Of a stretch of 64,000 nucleotides of DNA, positions 47,609-56,839 are shown piece by piece. A model generated the notes under the pieces. It worked only from the letters and a program-made list of their open reading frames with translations. It did not search any database and was not told where the DNA came from. Made by a program: the position numbers and the translations under genes. Numbering within the stretch: position 1 is the stretch's first letter; each line of letters starts with the position of its first letter. Source of the stretch: Actinomycetes bacterium (GTDB taxonomy: Bacteria; Actinomycetota; Acidimicrobiia; Acidimicrobiales; RAAP-2); NCBI GenBank assembly GCA_021820665.1, contig JAKADK010000005.1, positions 1 to 64,000 on the forward strand. Direction: 5' to 3'.

Positions 47609-47614
47609 TAGCCT
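47609..47614 (+). promoter_or_regulatory. -10 hexamer before the O-antigen ligase-like gene
   Basis: TAGCCT, 8 bases, GTG at 47623; slightly longer spacing than elsewhere. Confidence 0.4.
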
Positions 47615-47622
47615 GCACTCCC

Positions 47623-49494
47623 GTGGAAGGTGTGGACAGCCCGTCGGGTATCGCTGCCGGCGCACCCGACCGGGCGAGCGTCGCCATCGCCTTCGGAGCG
47701 TTCCTGCTCGCCGTTGCCGACCTGCCGACGGTGACGAGCAGCCCGTGGACCATCGAGGCGGCGATCGGCGTGGTGCTCGGCGCCTTCGGCCTGGTGGTGC
47801 TCGTGCGCACTGCCCTCCGCCCTTCCCGCCAGGCGCCCGATCTCGTGTGGGCGTCCCGCGTCGCCCTCGCCTTCGTGGCGGCCACCGGCGTGGCCACCCT
47901 GGGCTCGGCGAGGCCGGTGCTCTCCCTGGTCGGCAACTACGACCAGTGGACCGGACTGGTCTTCTTCGCCGTGCTGGCCGGTGCCTGGGCACTCGGCTCC
48001 CTCGTCACGGAACGGGGCCGCCCGCAGCTGGAGACGGCGCTCATCGGGGCGGCGGTGGTGAACGGCGTCATCGCCCTCGTCCAGCAGTTCGTCGGCCTCC
48101 AGAGCACGCTCCCGAGCTACGGGGACCAGCCGACCGGGGTGTTGGGGAACCCGGTCTTCCTGGGCGCGCTCCTGGCGGCTGCGGTCGCCCTGCTCGGTGA
48201 TCGGGTCCGCACCGATCCCCGGCGGTGGCTGTTTCCCGCCGCCGTCGTGGTGGTCGCACTAGGTGTCGACGGGGAGCGGCTCCCGGCACTGCTGGCGGTG
48301 GCCGTGCTCGCCGCCGAGGTGGTCGTCGGCTACCGGCGCGGGCACCTGAAGGCGTCGCTGCTCTATGCCGTGGCGGCCACCGCCGGGATCGTCGTGGGAT
48401 CGGTGCTGGCCTCCGTCGCCGGCGGCCTCGGTGTCGTCGCCCACGCCGCCAGCTCGCAGGCGACCGAGACCTTCGGCGACCGGCTCGAGCTGTGGCGGGT
48501 AGCGCTCCAGGCCCTGGAGCGACGTCCCCTCTTCGGCTACGGACCCGACCAGTTCCTCGGCGCGACCAACCGCCTCCTCCCGCTCTCGTTCTTCCAGCCC
48601 CAGCCGAACGTGCTCTACAACGACGCCCACAACTTCTTCGTGGACGTGGCGACCATGACCGGCGTGGTGGGCCTCGTCCTCGTCGTCGGCTGGCTGCTCC
48701 TCGCCGCCTACCGGCGGTCGGGCCGGCTCGCCCTCTTCTTCGCCGTGATCCTCGTGTTCCAGCTGGCCGAGCCGTTGAACGTGGTGACGACTCCGCTCGC
48801 CTTCCTAGCCCTCGGGGCGGCGCGGGTGGTTCCCCGCCGGTCGCCGGTGCCCAGTCCAAAGGGCCCGGCGGAGGCGGTGACGCGGCAGGCCGGAGAGCGG
48901 TGGTCGCGTCCGTACCGGGTGGCGCTGGCACTGTGCGGACTGGCCGGCGTGCTCCTGGCCGGCACGTTCGTCGCCGGTGACGTCCTCTACGCCACGGCGG
49001 CGTCCCAGTCGTCGGTGAGCGACCAACCCGCCGCGCTCGTCTCCGCCCGCCGGGCCGAGGCACTGTTGGCCCCGTGGCCACAGCCCGCCCGCCTGCTCGC
49101 CACCATCCACCAGTTCCTCTCGTTCGGCGGTGACGTGGCCGAAGCACGCCGGGCCGTGACGTGGGGTCGCATCGCCGCCGAGCGCGACCCGACCAATGGC
49201 GAGTCGTGGGCGGCGCTCGCCGAGCTCGAGATCGGGGCGAAGGAGTACAGCGCGGCCACCACCGCCGACCGCAGGGCCCTCCACTACGAGCCGTGGAGCC
49301 CGGTGGCGTTGAACCTGATGGGCTTTCTCGATGCCCACCGCGGTCACGACGCGGCGTCGCGGCATTACTACCTCGAGTCCCTGGCCGTGGAGCCGGGCCA
49401 GCCACAGGTTCGAGCCGCCCTCGACGGCAAGTGCACGCCGCCGAAGGACGCGTCGGGGGTCATAGCGATCCTGGAGCACCACGCCTGTGACTAG
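47623..49494 (+). CDS. O-antigen ligase/polymerase-like membrane protein with C-terminal TPR-like region
   Basis: 623-residue polytopic protein of the Wzy_C/RfaL family, which ligates or polymerises lipid-linked glycans. About ten membrane segments lie in residues 25-390, with the conserved periplasmic GYGPDQFLGATNR and NDAHNFFVDVATMTGVVGL, where NDAHN..F matches the family loop. A further membrane segment near 430 is followed by about 170 residues of helical TPR-like repeats (ESWAALAELEIGAKEYSAA). It may act with the sugar transferase at 1244-2623. Confidence 0.88.
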   Translation: MEGVDSPSGIAAGAPDRASVAIAFGAFLLAVADLPTVTSSPWTIEAAIGVVLGAFGLVVLVRTALRPSRQAPDLVWASRVALAFVAATGVATLGSARPVLSLVGNYDQWTGLVFFAVLAGAWALGSLVTERGRPQLETALIGAAVVNGVIALVQQFVGLQSTLPSYGDQPTGVLGNPVFLGALLAAAVALLGDRVRTDPRRWLFPAAVVVVALGVDGERLPALLAVAVLAAEVVVGYRRGHLKASLLYAVAATAGIVVGSVLASVAGGLGVVAHAASSQATETFGDRLELWRVALQALERRPLFGYGPDQFLGATNRLLPLSFFQPQPNVLYNDAHNFFVDVATMTGVVGLVLVVGWLLLAAYRRSGRLALFFAVILVFQLAEPLNVVTTPLAFLALGAARVVPRRSPVPSPKGPAEAVTRQAGERWSRPYRVALALCGLAGVLLAGTFVAGDVLYATAASQSSVSDQPAALVSARRAEALLAPWPQPARLLATIHQFLSFGGDVAEARRAVTWGRIAAERDPTNGESWAALAELEIGAKEYSAATTADRRALHYEPWSPVALNLMGFLDAHRGHDAASRHYYLESLAVEPGQPQVRAALDGKCTPPKDASGVIAILEHHACD

Positions 49495-49596
49495 GCTCCT
49501 GCTGTCGGGTCCCCTCGGGGGCCGGCGCTCGTGGGCCGGTGGTGCTCCCTCGTCTTTTTGGGTGGCTGCCGTCCCTCCCCTCCCAACGAATCGACC

Positions 49597-51072
49597 ATGA
49601 CACCCGAACCCGCCACCCACCGCCGCGTCGTCGTCGACGGCTCCAACATCGCCACCGAGGGACGGGCGGTGCCGAGCCTGGCCCAGCTCGACGAGGCCAT
49701 CCGCGCCTTCCTGGAGGAGTTCCGGGGGTTCCGCACCTCCGACGTCACGGTGGTGGTGGACGCCACGTTCGGCCATCGCATCGATCCGTCCGAGGTGCCG
49801 GCCTTCGAGGAGGCGGTGGCTCACGGAGAGATGGTGACGCCACCGGCCGGCGCCATCGGCCGAGGTGACGCGTTCATCCTCCGTGTCGCCGAGAAGGCGG
49901 GCGCGCTCGTGCTGTCGAACGACTCGTTCCAGGAGTTCCACGCCGAACGGCCGTGGCTCTTCGACGAGGGCCGGCTGATCGGCGGGAAACCCGTGCCGGG
50001 GATCGGCTGGATCTTCACCCCACGCACGCCGGTGCGGGGTGCGACCAGCCGGGCCGTCACGAAGAAGGCGAAGGGCACCCGGTCCGCGGCGGCGTCGAAC
50101 GGGGACGACGGGGTGCCGGTGGCTGCCCCGCCGGAGGACGATGCCGCTCCGGGAGGGGCACCACGGGCGGGCCGGCGGTCGAGAGGCGGGAGGGGAACGA
50201 GATCGAGGGCTGGAGCGGACGGGACGGGCGCCAGTGCCGCCCCGGACAGCCGGGCGGCGGAGCCGACCACGGCAGCGGCATCGAAAGCGACCAAGGCGGC
50301 GACCTCGACCACGCCGACCATGGCAGCGAAAGCGACCAAGGCGGCGAAGGCGGCGAAAGCGACCGGGGCGGCGAAAGCGACCGGGGCGGCGAAGGCGGCG
50401 AAAGCGACCGGGGCGGCGAAGTCGACGAAGGCAGCCAAGGCGGCAGAGGCAGCCAAGGCGGCAGAGGCAGCCAAGGCGGCAGAGGGCCTCTTGGACGGTG
50501 GGGACGGGCGGCCGGCGAAGGCGACCAAGGTAGCGAAGGCGACCGCGCCGGCCAAGGCGACCAAGGTAGCGAAGGCGACGAAGGCCGGCTGGCCGGCCCA
50601 GGCGGCCGGGAAGGGGGCGAGCGCCGGCGGGGAGGGGGGCGTGGCCGGACCCGGGCGGTCGGACGGCGCAGCGAAGACAGCGAAGACCGCCAAGGTCGGG
50701 AAGGCCAGCCGGCTGGCCAACGCCGATCAGCCGACGGTGGGCACCGGGGTGTCGGACGGGCGATCGGCGCTGAACGATCCGTTGACGTTCCTCACCTTCG
50801 TCTCCGAGCATCGGATCGGGGCGGTGCTCGACGGCGTGGTGGCCGGCTTCACCTCGCACGGCGCCCATGTGGACGTGGGTGCGATGCGGTGCCACGTTCC
50901 CTTGCGCGGCCTCGGGGATCCCCCGCCGGCCCGGGCTCGGGCCGTGCTCTCCCGCGGGGAGACGAGGCGGTTCGTCCTCGTGTCCCTGGACGCCCCGGGC
51001 CGAAGAGCAGAGCTGGCGCTGGCCCCGGAGGACCGACCCGGGGACCGCCCGGAGGTCCGCCCGGCCGGGTGA
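49597..51072 (+). CDS. NYN-domain nuclease with Lys/Ala-rich linker and S1-like domain
   Basis: Residues 10-145 are an NYN/PIN-like RNase fold of the Zc3h12a type: RVVVDGSNIATEGRA carries the first Asp, VTVVVDATFGHRID the second, and AIGRGDAFILRVAE and LVLSNDSFQEF further acidic residues. Residues 160-385 are low complexity, with KAAKATGAAKAT-type Lys/Ala repeats. Residues 400-475 look like an S1 RNA-binding fold (RIGAVLDGVVAGFTSHGAHV). The 491-residue protein is therefore a candidate RNA-processing enzyme. ATG 49597 is chosen because the fold starts soon after; no ribosome site is visible. Target RNA unknown. Confidence 0.8.
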   Translation: MTPEPATHRRVVVDGSNIATEGRAVPSLAQLDEAIRAFLEEFRGFRTSDVTVVVDATFGHRIDPSEVPAFEEAVAHGEMVTPPAGAIGRGDAFILRVAEKAGALVLSNDSFQEFHAERPWLFDEGRLIGGKPVPGIGWIFTPRTPVRGATSRAVTKKAKGTRSAAASNGDDGVPVAAPPEDDAAPGGAPRAGRRSRGGRGTRSRAGADGTGASAAPDSRAAEPTTAAASKATKAATSTTPTMAAKATKAAKAAKATGAAKATGAAKAAKATGAAKSTKAAKAAEAAKAAEAAKAAEGLLDGGDGRPAKATKVAKATAPAKATKVAKATKAGWPAQAAGKGASAGGEGGVAGPGRSDGAAKTAKTAKVGKASRLANADQPTVGTGVSDGRSALNDPLTFLTFVSEHRIGAVLDGVVAGFTSHGAHVDVGAMRCHVPLRGLGDPPPARARAVLSRGETRRFVLVSLDAPGRRAELALAPEDRPGDRPEVRPAG

Positions 51073-51147
51073 TCTCGGTGCACCGGCCTCGCTGAGATCC
51101 GGCCGACGACCACACCGGCAGCCCGGCTGCCGGTGGGTGCACGGCGG

Positions 51148-51153
51148 TAGTGT
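51148..51153 (+). promoter_or_regulatory. -10 hexamer of leaderless fabZ promoter
   Basis: TAGTGT, 7 bases, ATG at 51161. Confidence 0.5.
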
Positions 51154-51160
51154 CGTGCGG

Positions 51161-51586
51161 ATGCGTGCCGAAGACATCCTGCCCCACCGCCCACCGTTCC
51201 TCTTCGTGAGCGAGGTCCGCTCGGTGGTGCCAGGTGCGTCGGCGACCGGAGCCTGGCGGCTGACGGGTGACGAGGACTTCTTCGCCGGGCACTTTCCGGG
51301 CCGGCCCACCCTGCCAGGGGTGTTGATGGTCGAATCGCTGGCCCAGCTGGGAGCGGTGGCGGTGCTCTCGGATCCTCGGTACGCCGGAATGCTGCCCCTC
51401 TTCGGCGGGGTGGACAAGGCGCGCTTTCGGCGTCAGGTGCTCCCCGGTGACACGCTGGACCTGGAGGTGACCCTCGGCCGCATGTCGGCCCGCGCCGGGC
51501 GCGGCACCGGGACGGCCACCGTCTCGGGGGCTGTGGCGTGCCAGGTCGAGCTCCTCTTCGTGCTGGCCGACGCGGGTGCGGCGTGA
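51161..51586 (+). CDS. fabZ: 3-hydroxyacyl-[ACP] dehydratase FabZ-like
   Basis: Dehydrates 3-hydroxyacyl-ACP in fatty acid elongation. The 141 residues have LPHRPPFLFVSEV at the start and the catalytic HFPGRPTLPGVLMVESLAQ, with His near residue 44 and Glu near 58, giving a single hotdog domain. ATG 51161 has TAGTGT 7 bases upstream. Overlaps xth by GTGA. Isolated from other fatty acid synthesis genes, so a lipid-specific role is possible. Confidence 0.92.
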   Translation: MRAEDILPHRPPFLFVSEVRSVVPGASATGAWRLTGDEDFFAGHFPGRPTLPGVLMVESLAQLGAVAVLSDPRYAGMLPLFGGVDKARFRRQVLPGDTLDLEVTLGRMSARAGRGTGTATVSGAVACQVELLFVLADAGAA

Positions 51587-52419
51587 CGCAGGACGGGGAC
51601 GTGGGGGATGACGGGGGGCCGGCGGCGCACCGCCCGCTGGTGATCGCCACCTGGAACGTGAACTCTCTCCGGGCCCGGCTCCCCCGGGTGGAGCAGTGGC
51701 TCGCCGAGCACCAGCCCGACGTGCTGTGCCTGCAGGAGACGAAGCAGCCCGACCGCACGTTCCCCTCCCCGCTGTTCGAGTCGCTCGGCTACGACACCGC
51801 CCACCACGGGGACGGTCAGTGGAACGGGGTCGCCATCGCCAGCCGGATCGGGCTGGTCGACGTCCGGCGAGGGTTCGGCTCCGCCGAGGACGCCGAGGGC
51901 TGCCGGCTGGTGGCGGCGACCTGCGGTGCCGTGCGCGTGCACTCGGTCTACGTGCCCAACGGTCGGAGCCTGGACAGCGAGCACTACGTCGCCAAGCTGG
52001 CCTGGCTGGCCCGCCTCCGTCGGTTCCTTGACGAGACCTGTGATCCGGCCGGGCCGGTGGCGGTGTGCGGCGACTTCAACGTGGCGCCCCACGACCGCGA
52101 CGTCTGGGACCCGGCCCAGCTGGAGGGGTGCACGCACGTGAGCGTCCCGGAGCGGGCCGCGCTCGAAGAGGTCGAGGCGTGGGGTCTCGTCGACGTCGTC
52201 CGGGCGTTCCACGGGGCCGAGGCACTCTACAGCTGGTGGGACTATCGGGGCGGCGCCTTCCACCGGGGCCACGGGATGCGGATCGACCTGGTCCTGGTCA
52301 CCCGGGTGCTGGCCGAGCGGTGCGTGGCGGCGTGGATCGACCGGGAGGCGCGCAAGGGGGTCAAGCCGTCGGACCACGCTCCCGTGGTGGTCGAGATCGG
52401 GGAGGTGCCGCCCGGGTGA
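51583..52419 (+). CDS. xth: Exodeoxyribonuclease III (Xth family AP endonuclease)
   Basis: DNA repair enzyme cutting abasic sites and 3'-blocked ends. 278 residues with ATWNVNSLRARLP, CLQETK, VCGDFNVAP, RIDLVLV and SDHAPV, carrying the metal-binding Glu and Asp and the catalytic His. GTG 51583 overlaps the fabZ stop. Its 3' end overlaps the convergent helicase gene by 59 bases. Confidence 0.94.
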   Translation: MTQDGDVGDDGGPAAHRPLVIATWNVNSLRARLPRVEQWLAEHQPDVLCLQETKQPDRTFPSPLFESLGYDTAHHGDGQWNGVAIASRIGLVDVRRGFGSAEDAEGCRLVAATCGAVRVHSVYVPNGRSLDSEHYVAKLAWLARLRRFLDETCDPAGPVAVCGDFNVAPHDRDVWDPAQLEGCTHVSVPERAALEEVEAWGLVDVVRAFHGAEALYSWWDYRGGAFHRGHGMRIDLVLVTRVLAERCVAAWIDREARKGVKPSDHAPVVVEIGEVPPG

Positions 52420-54175
52420 CCGCCCGGGCGGCACCGGAGGAAGCCCCCGGGGCGAGCGTGGCACGGAACCGTGCCAGCCACCGGTCGGGGACGGACCCCG
52501 GATCGCCCGCACCCGGAGGATCGCCCGGGCGGCCCGTCGCCGAGCTGTCCCCGGAGGGCGCCGTTCCGGGGGAGGCGGGCACGTGGGTCGTCGCCTCGCA
52601 GTGCGGTGCCAGCCGCTCGATCCAGGGAGACGGCCGGCGGGGGAGTGGCCTGTCGCCGCCCGGGTCCACCGACCGGGACCACGAGCAGCACAGCTCGTCG
52701 GCGGCGCGGGTGACGGCCACGTAGAGCAGCCGGCACTCCTCGTCGCGCTGGGCGAGCGTCGTGGCCTGCCGCACGGGCACGGTCCCGTCCTCCAGCCCGG
52801 CGACCCAGACCGCCGGCCACTCCAGACCCTTCGCCCGGTGGAAGGTAACGAGGTGGACGCCGTCGGGGTCTGTCTCCGCGTACGGTGCCGTCCGGGTGGC
52901 ACCCGGGGGGTCTGGCGTGACGGCGGTGCGCTCGTCGGCCTCGGGGGGAGGTGCCGACCGGCACGGGAGCCCCCGGCGCTCGAGGTGGGTCCGGATGGTC
53001 GCCAGCCGGTGGTTCGTCCGGGCCAGCACGGCCATGTCCGACCACCGGCGACCGTCGAGGGACCACTGGGAGAGCACGGTGGCGATGTGCTCGGCCTCGG
53101 TGGCCTCGTCGGGGAAGGACCACAGGCGCGGCCGGGCTCCCGGCGGGCGGGAGGAGCGGAGCGTGCCGACCCGCCCGGGCCCGAGGACGGCCGACCCGGC
53201 GGCCACGATCTCGGGCGACGAGCGGTGGTTCTCCATCATGCGGAGGACCACCATGCCGTCCACATGGTCGGGCAGCGCATGGAGGAGGCGGGGGTCCGAG
53301 CCGTTCCACCCGTAGATCGCCTGGTTGGGGTCGCCCACCGCCAGGAGGTCGCCACCCCTCCGGGCCAGGGCCAGGACGATCCGGAACTGGGCCGGGTTGA
53401 CGTCCTGGAACTCGTCGACGGCCAGGTGCCGGTACCGCCACGCCATGGCGTCGGCGAAGTGCCGGTCGGTCTCCAGCAGCTCACCTGCCCGCAACAGCAC
53501 GTCGTCGAGGTCCACCACTCCCCGCCGGGCGAGTCCCTGCTCGTAGCGGCGGTAGGCGGCGCCGACGGCGGTGACCTGCTCCTCGGGGAGGCGGCCGGCG
53601 TCGACCGCGGCGTCGACGTAGCGGTCGGGCCCCAGGCAGCGGGCCTTGGCCCAGGAGATCTCCGAGCTGGCGAGGAGCGCAACCTCGGGGTCGGCGGCGC
53701 TGTCGGCCACGAGGCGGGCCCGCCTGGAGACGATGACCGGGGCTCGGGCGAGGCGGTCGGCGGCGTGGCGGCGGAGCATCGACAGGGCGACCTGATGGAG
53801 GGTGCCGACCCTGACGCCCACTGTCGGGGCCGGGTGCCGACCCGGGGGGAAGGCGGTGGGGACCCCGGAGGCCGCTAGGCGGGAGCGGAGCTCGGCGGCG
53901 GCATTGCGGGTGAAGGTCACCACCAGGGTGTGGTCTGCCGCCGCGCTCCCGTCGAGGATGCGCCGGGTGGTCCGTTCGACCAGGACCCGGGTCTTTCCCG
54001 ATCCGGCTCCGGCCAGCAGGCAGAGGGCGCCCGCCGGCGAGTCGACGACCCGGCGCTGGTCGGCAGTGAGCGGACTGGCATCGGGGCGGCGGCCGCGGCG
54101 GTCCACCACGGCGGGAGATCTCTGGCGTCCCCGGACGTCGGAGCCGGTGAGCCGGGCGGGACCGGAGTGTTCCAC
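52361..54175 (-). CDS. UvrD/PcrA-type superfamily 1 DNA helicase
   Basis: 3'-5' helicase of 604 residues. Motifs: Q/TQ LTADQRRVVDSP, Walker A AGAGSGKTRVLVERT near 55, VVTFTRNAAAELRSRL, Walker B LAVDEFQDVNPAQF, GDPNQAIYGWNGSD, ENHRSS and TFHRAKGLEWPAVWVAG, with VAVTRA near the end. The C-terminus is short, without the HRDC domain of mycobacterial UvrD2, which it otherwise resembles. GTG at 54175 is supported by TAGCCT 8 bases upstream; longer forms read antisense through the divergent gene. Confidence 0.92.
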   Translation of the reverse strand: MEHSGPARLTGSDVRGRQRSPAVVDRRGRRPDASPLTADQRRVVDSPAGALCLLAGAGSGKTRVLVERTTRRILDGSAAADHTLVVTFTRNAAAELRSRLAASGVPTAFPPGRHPAPTVGVRVGTLHQVALSMLRRHAADRLARAPVIVSRRARLVADSAADPEVALLASSEISWAKARCLGPDRYVDAAVDAGRLPEEQVTAVGAAYRRYEQGLARRGVVDLDDVLLRAGELLETDRHFADAMAWRYRHLAVDEFQDVNPAQFRIVLALARRGGDLLAVGDPNQAIYGWNGSDPRLLHALPDHVDGMVVLRMMENHRSSPEIVAAGSAVLGPGRVGTLRSSRPPGARPRLWSFPDEATEAEHIATVLSQWSLDGRRWSDMAVLARTNHRLATIRTHLERRGLPCRSAPPPEADERTAVTPDPPGATRTAPYAETDPDGVHLVTFHRAKGLEWPAVWVAGLEDGTVPVRQATTLAQRDEECRLLYVAVTRAADELCCSWSRSVDPGGDRPLPRRPSPWIERLAPHCEATTHVPASPGTAPSGDSSATGRPGDPPGAGDPGSVPDRWLARFRATLAPGASSGAARAVTRAAPPRSRPPRERGPTA

Positions 54176-54183
54176 GACCCGCG

Positions 54184-54189
54184 AGGCTA
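54184..54189 (-). promoter_or_regulatory. -10 hexamer before the UvrD-type helicase gene
   Basis: TAGCCT on the minus strand, 8 bases, GTG at 54175. Confidence 0.4.
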
Positions 54190-54193
54190 TCGG

Positions 54194-54199
54194 TAGGGT
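54194..54199 (+). promoter_or_regulatory. -10 hexamer of leaderless hydrolase promoter
   Basis: TAGGGT, 6 bases, GTG at 54206. The two divergent -10 boxes are only 4 bases apart, so the two promoters probably compete. Confidence 0.5.
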
Positions 54200-54205
54200 G
54201 TGTCG

Positions 54206-54991
54206 GTGCTGACGTCCTACGACGATGGTCGCCTGTTCGGCCGGGCCTGGGGCACGTCGACGCCGTCGGTCGTCGCCCTGCACGGGTGGCTCCGGGACCA
54301 CCACGACTTCGACGCGGTGTTCGACGACCCCGCCTTCGGGCCCGGCTGCACGGCGGTGGCGGTGGACCTGCCCGGCTTCGGCGCCACGCCGCCGCCGGAG
54401 CGCGGGTGGGGCACCCTGGACTACGCCATGGCGGTGGACCGCGTCCTCGAGTCGTTCGGGGGTCCCGTGACCGTGGTCGGCCACTCCTTCGGCGGCAGGG
54501 TGGCGGTCCGCCTGGCGGCCATGTCCCCCCACCGGGTGGCCCGGCTGGTCCTGACCGGGGTGCCCCTCGTCGACCGCGCCGACCGGCGGGCCACGCCGGC
54601 GCGCTCCTACCGGATCGCCCGACGCCTGCACAGGTGGGGTCTGCTCGGTGACGAGCGGATGGAGGCGGCACGGCGTCGTCACGGTTCACCGGACTACCTG
54701 GCGGCGCGAGGCACGATGCGCGAGGTCTTCGTGCGGGCGGTGCAGGACACCTACGAGGAGGACCTGGCCCGGATCACCTGCCCGACGGAGCTGGTGTGGG
54801 GTGGCGACGACCGGGAGGTGCCCGTCGAGGTGGCGGAGCGGGCGTCGGCTCTCCTGCGCCATGCCCGGCTGACCGTTTGGCCCGGCGTCGGGCACCTCAC
54901 CCCGTTGGAGATCCCCGGGGCGCTGCGGTCCGTCGTGCTCGGGGTGCCCGTCCGGCCCGAGGTCAGCGGGGGACCGGAGCCGGCGAGGTGA
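54206..54991 (+). CDS. Alpha/beta hydrolase
   Basis: 261-residue hydrolase with VVALHGWLRDHHDF, DLPGFGATPPP, nucleophile elbow VGHSFGGRVAV and catalytic His in PGVGHLTPLE. GTG 54206 is preferred to 54200 on the position of the TAGGGT box. GTGA overlap to the Mur-ligase gene suggests a shared operon with the cell-wall genes; substrate unknown. Confidence 0.9.
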   Translation: MLTSYDDGRLFGRAWGTSTPSVVALHGWLRDHHDFDAVFDDPAFGPGCTAVAVDLPGFGATPPPERGWGTLDYAMAVDRVLESFGGPVTVVGHSFGGRVAVRLAAMSPHRVARLVLTGVPLVDRADRRATPARSYRIARRLHRWGLLGDERMEAARRRHGSPDYLAARGTMREVFVRAVQDTYEEDLARITCPTELVWGGDDREVPVEVAERASALLRHARLTVWPGVGHLTPLEIPGALRSVVLGVPVRPEVSGGPEPAR

Positions 54992-56670
54992 GCGCGCCGC
55001 CCGCCGAGGTCGTCCCCGCCGTGGTGGCCTGCGTGGCCGGCGCGGGGCTGGCCAGCCTCCGCTGGCTCCGGGTCGCCCAACGGGAGCACTACCTGCCCGG
55101 CGCCTGCTCTCGCTTCGCCGCCAGGTGGTGGAGCGTCCGGCTTGGCAGCCTCGTGCTCGGAGTCCTGGCCGTGGCGGCCGGGGTGCTGGCGGTCTGGTGG
55201 CCGATCGCCGCCGTGCTCACCGGGGGCGTCGTCGCCGTGGGTCCCCTGGGCCTCTCGGTCCGGGGGAGGACCTCACCGCTGGCGTGGACGAGGCGGCTCC
55301 GGGTCCTCGCCGTGGTGGTCGGCGGAGTCGAGGTGGCGGTGCTCGCCGTCGGCGCCGGGATGGAGGCCGTGCTCGGCACGGGGGCGGCCCTCTCTGTCGC
55401 CGCTGCCGTGGGTGCGCTGGGCGTACCCCTTGCCGTGGACATGGCCCTGGCGATCACTGCCCCGATGGAGCGCCGGGCCGCCCAGGTCTTCGTGCGCCGG
55501 GCGGCGGAGCGCTTGGCCCGTGTCGACCCTGTCGTCGTGGCCGTCACCGGCTCCTACGGCAAGACGTCGACGAAGAGCGCCATCGTCCATCTGGTGGCCA
55601 CCGCCCGGGCGGTCGTCGGCTCCCCGGCCAGCTACAACAACCGGGCGGGGCTGGCGCGGGCGGTGAACGAGCACCTCACGGAGGGCACCGAGGTCTTCGT
55701 GGCGGAGATGGGGACCTACGGTCCCGGGGAGATCGCCGAGCTGTGCCGGTGGTGCCCCCCGACGATCTCGGTCATCACCGCCATCGGCCCCGTCCACCTG
55801 GAACGGTTCGGGAGCGAGGACCGCATCCTCCAGGCCAAGTCGGAGATCCTCGACGGGGCCGAGACGGTGGTGTTGAACGTCGACGATCCGAGGCTGGCGG
55901 CTCTGGCCGACCGGTTGGCAGCCGAGGGTCGGGTGGTCGTGCGGTGCTCGACGGTTGGTGCGTCCGCGGCCGGTGCGGGGCCCGATGGAGCCACCGGGAG
56001 GGAAGCGAGAGCCGACGTGGTCGTCGACGGGGCATGGAGCGACGGCGGGCCACGGGTCACCCTCCGGGCCTTCGGCGAGGTCGTCGACGTCGCCGGCGGG
56101 CTGCCGCCGGGCGTGCACCCGGGGAACCTGGCCTGTGCCGTGGCGGTGGCGGTCCGCCTCGGGATCCCGCTGGCCACGCTGGCCCCGGCGATCGCCCGCC
56201 TGCCCGATGTCGACCACCGTCTGAGCACGACGCGCTCGACCCAGGGCGTCGTGATCCTCGACGACACGTACAACTCCAACCCGGCGGGAAGCCGCCGGGC
56301 CTTGGCCGCGCTCGCCGCGCTCGCTCCGCCGGTCCCCAGCCCTGCGGGTTCCCGGGGTGGCGTGACCGGCAGCCCGGCGGGCGTGGTCACCCGTGGTCGG
56401 CGGGTGGTGGTGACGCCCGGCATGGTGGAGCTCGGCCCGGTCCAGCGGGCGGAGAACGAGGCGTTCGGTGCCGAGGTGGCCCGGGTGGCCACGGACCTGA
56501 TCGTCGTGGGCCGTACCAATCGCCGGGCACTGCTCGAGGGAGCGGGTCGGGGAGGGGTGGCGACGGTCGTCGTCGAGCACCGGGAGGACGCTGTCGCGTG
56601 GGTCCGCTCCCATCTCCACGAGGGCGACGCCGTGCTGTACGAGAACGATCTCCCGGACCACTACCCTTGA
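54988..56670 (+). CDS. Membrane-anchored Mur ligase (MurF-like)
   Basis: 560 residues: about 165 residues with four or five membrane segments, then a Mur ligase with ATP-binding VTGSYGKTSTKS near 190, SYNNRAGLARAVNEHL, FVAEMGTYGPGEI and the C-domain LDDTYNSNPAGSRRAL, where DxYNxNP is diagnostic of the MurF group. MurF normally adds D-Ala-D-Ala to UDP-MurNAc-tripeptide and is soluble. With ddl next in order, a role in making or modifying D-Ala-D-Ala-type peptides at the membrane is likely. Whether it is the housekeeping MurF is unknown. Confidence 0.85.
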   Translation: MSAPPAEVVPAVVACVAGAGLASLRWLRVAQREHYLPGACSRFAARWWSVRLGSLVLGVLAVAAGVLAVWWPIAAVLTGGVVAVGPLGLSVRGRTSPLAWTRRLRVLAVVVGGVEVAVLAVGAGMEAVLGTGAALSVAAAVGALGVPLAVDMALAITAPMERRAAQVFVRRAAERLARVDPVVVAVTGSYGKTSTKSAIVHLVATARAVVGSPASYNNRAGLARAVNEHLTEGTEVFVAEMGTYGPGEIAELCRWCPPTISVITAIGPVHLERFGSEDRILQAKSEILDGAETVVLNVDDPRLAALADRLAAEGRVVVRCSTVGASAAGAGPDGATGREARADVVVDGAWSDGGPRVTLRAFGEVVDVAGGLPPGVHPGNLACAVAVAVRLGIPLATLAPAIARLPDVDHRLSTTRSTQGVVILDDTYNSNPAGSRRALAALAALAPPVPSPAGSRGGVTGSPAGVVTRGRRVVVTPGMVELGPVQRAENEAFGAEVARVATDLIVVGRTNRRALLEGAGRGGVATVVVEHREDAVAWVRSHLHEGDAVLYENDLPDHYP

Positions 56671-56839
56671 CCCGGGCCGGGGGCCGACCGGTGCCGACGT
56701 GGGTGCCTGGCCCGGGTGGTCGCGCGCCGCACCCCGGACCGGTGCGGTGGGGCTCGGCGCGGTCACTTCCGCCGACGAACCGGCGGTGTCCGGGCGCCCG
56801 ACGACCACTGTCAGTGCCGACCAGGATGAGGAGGGGCAC

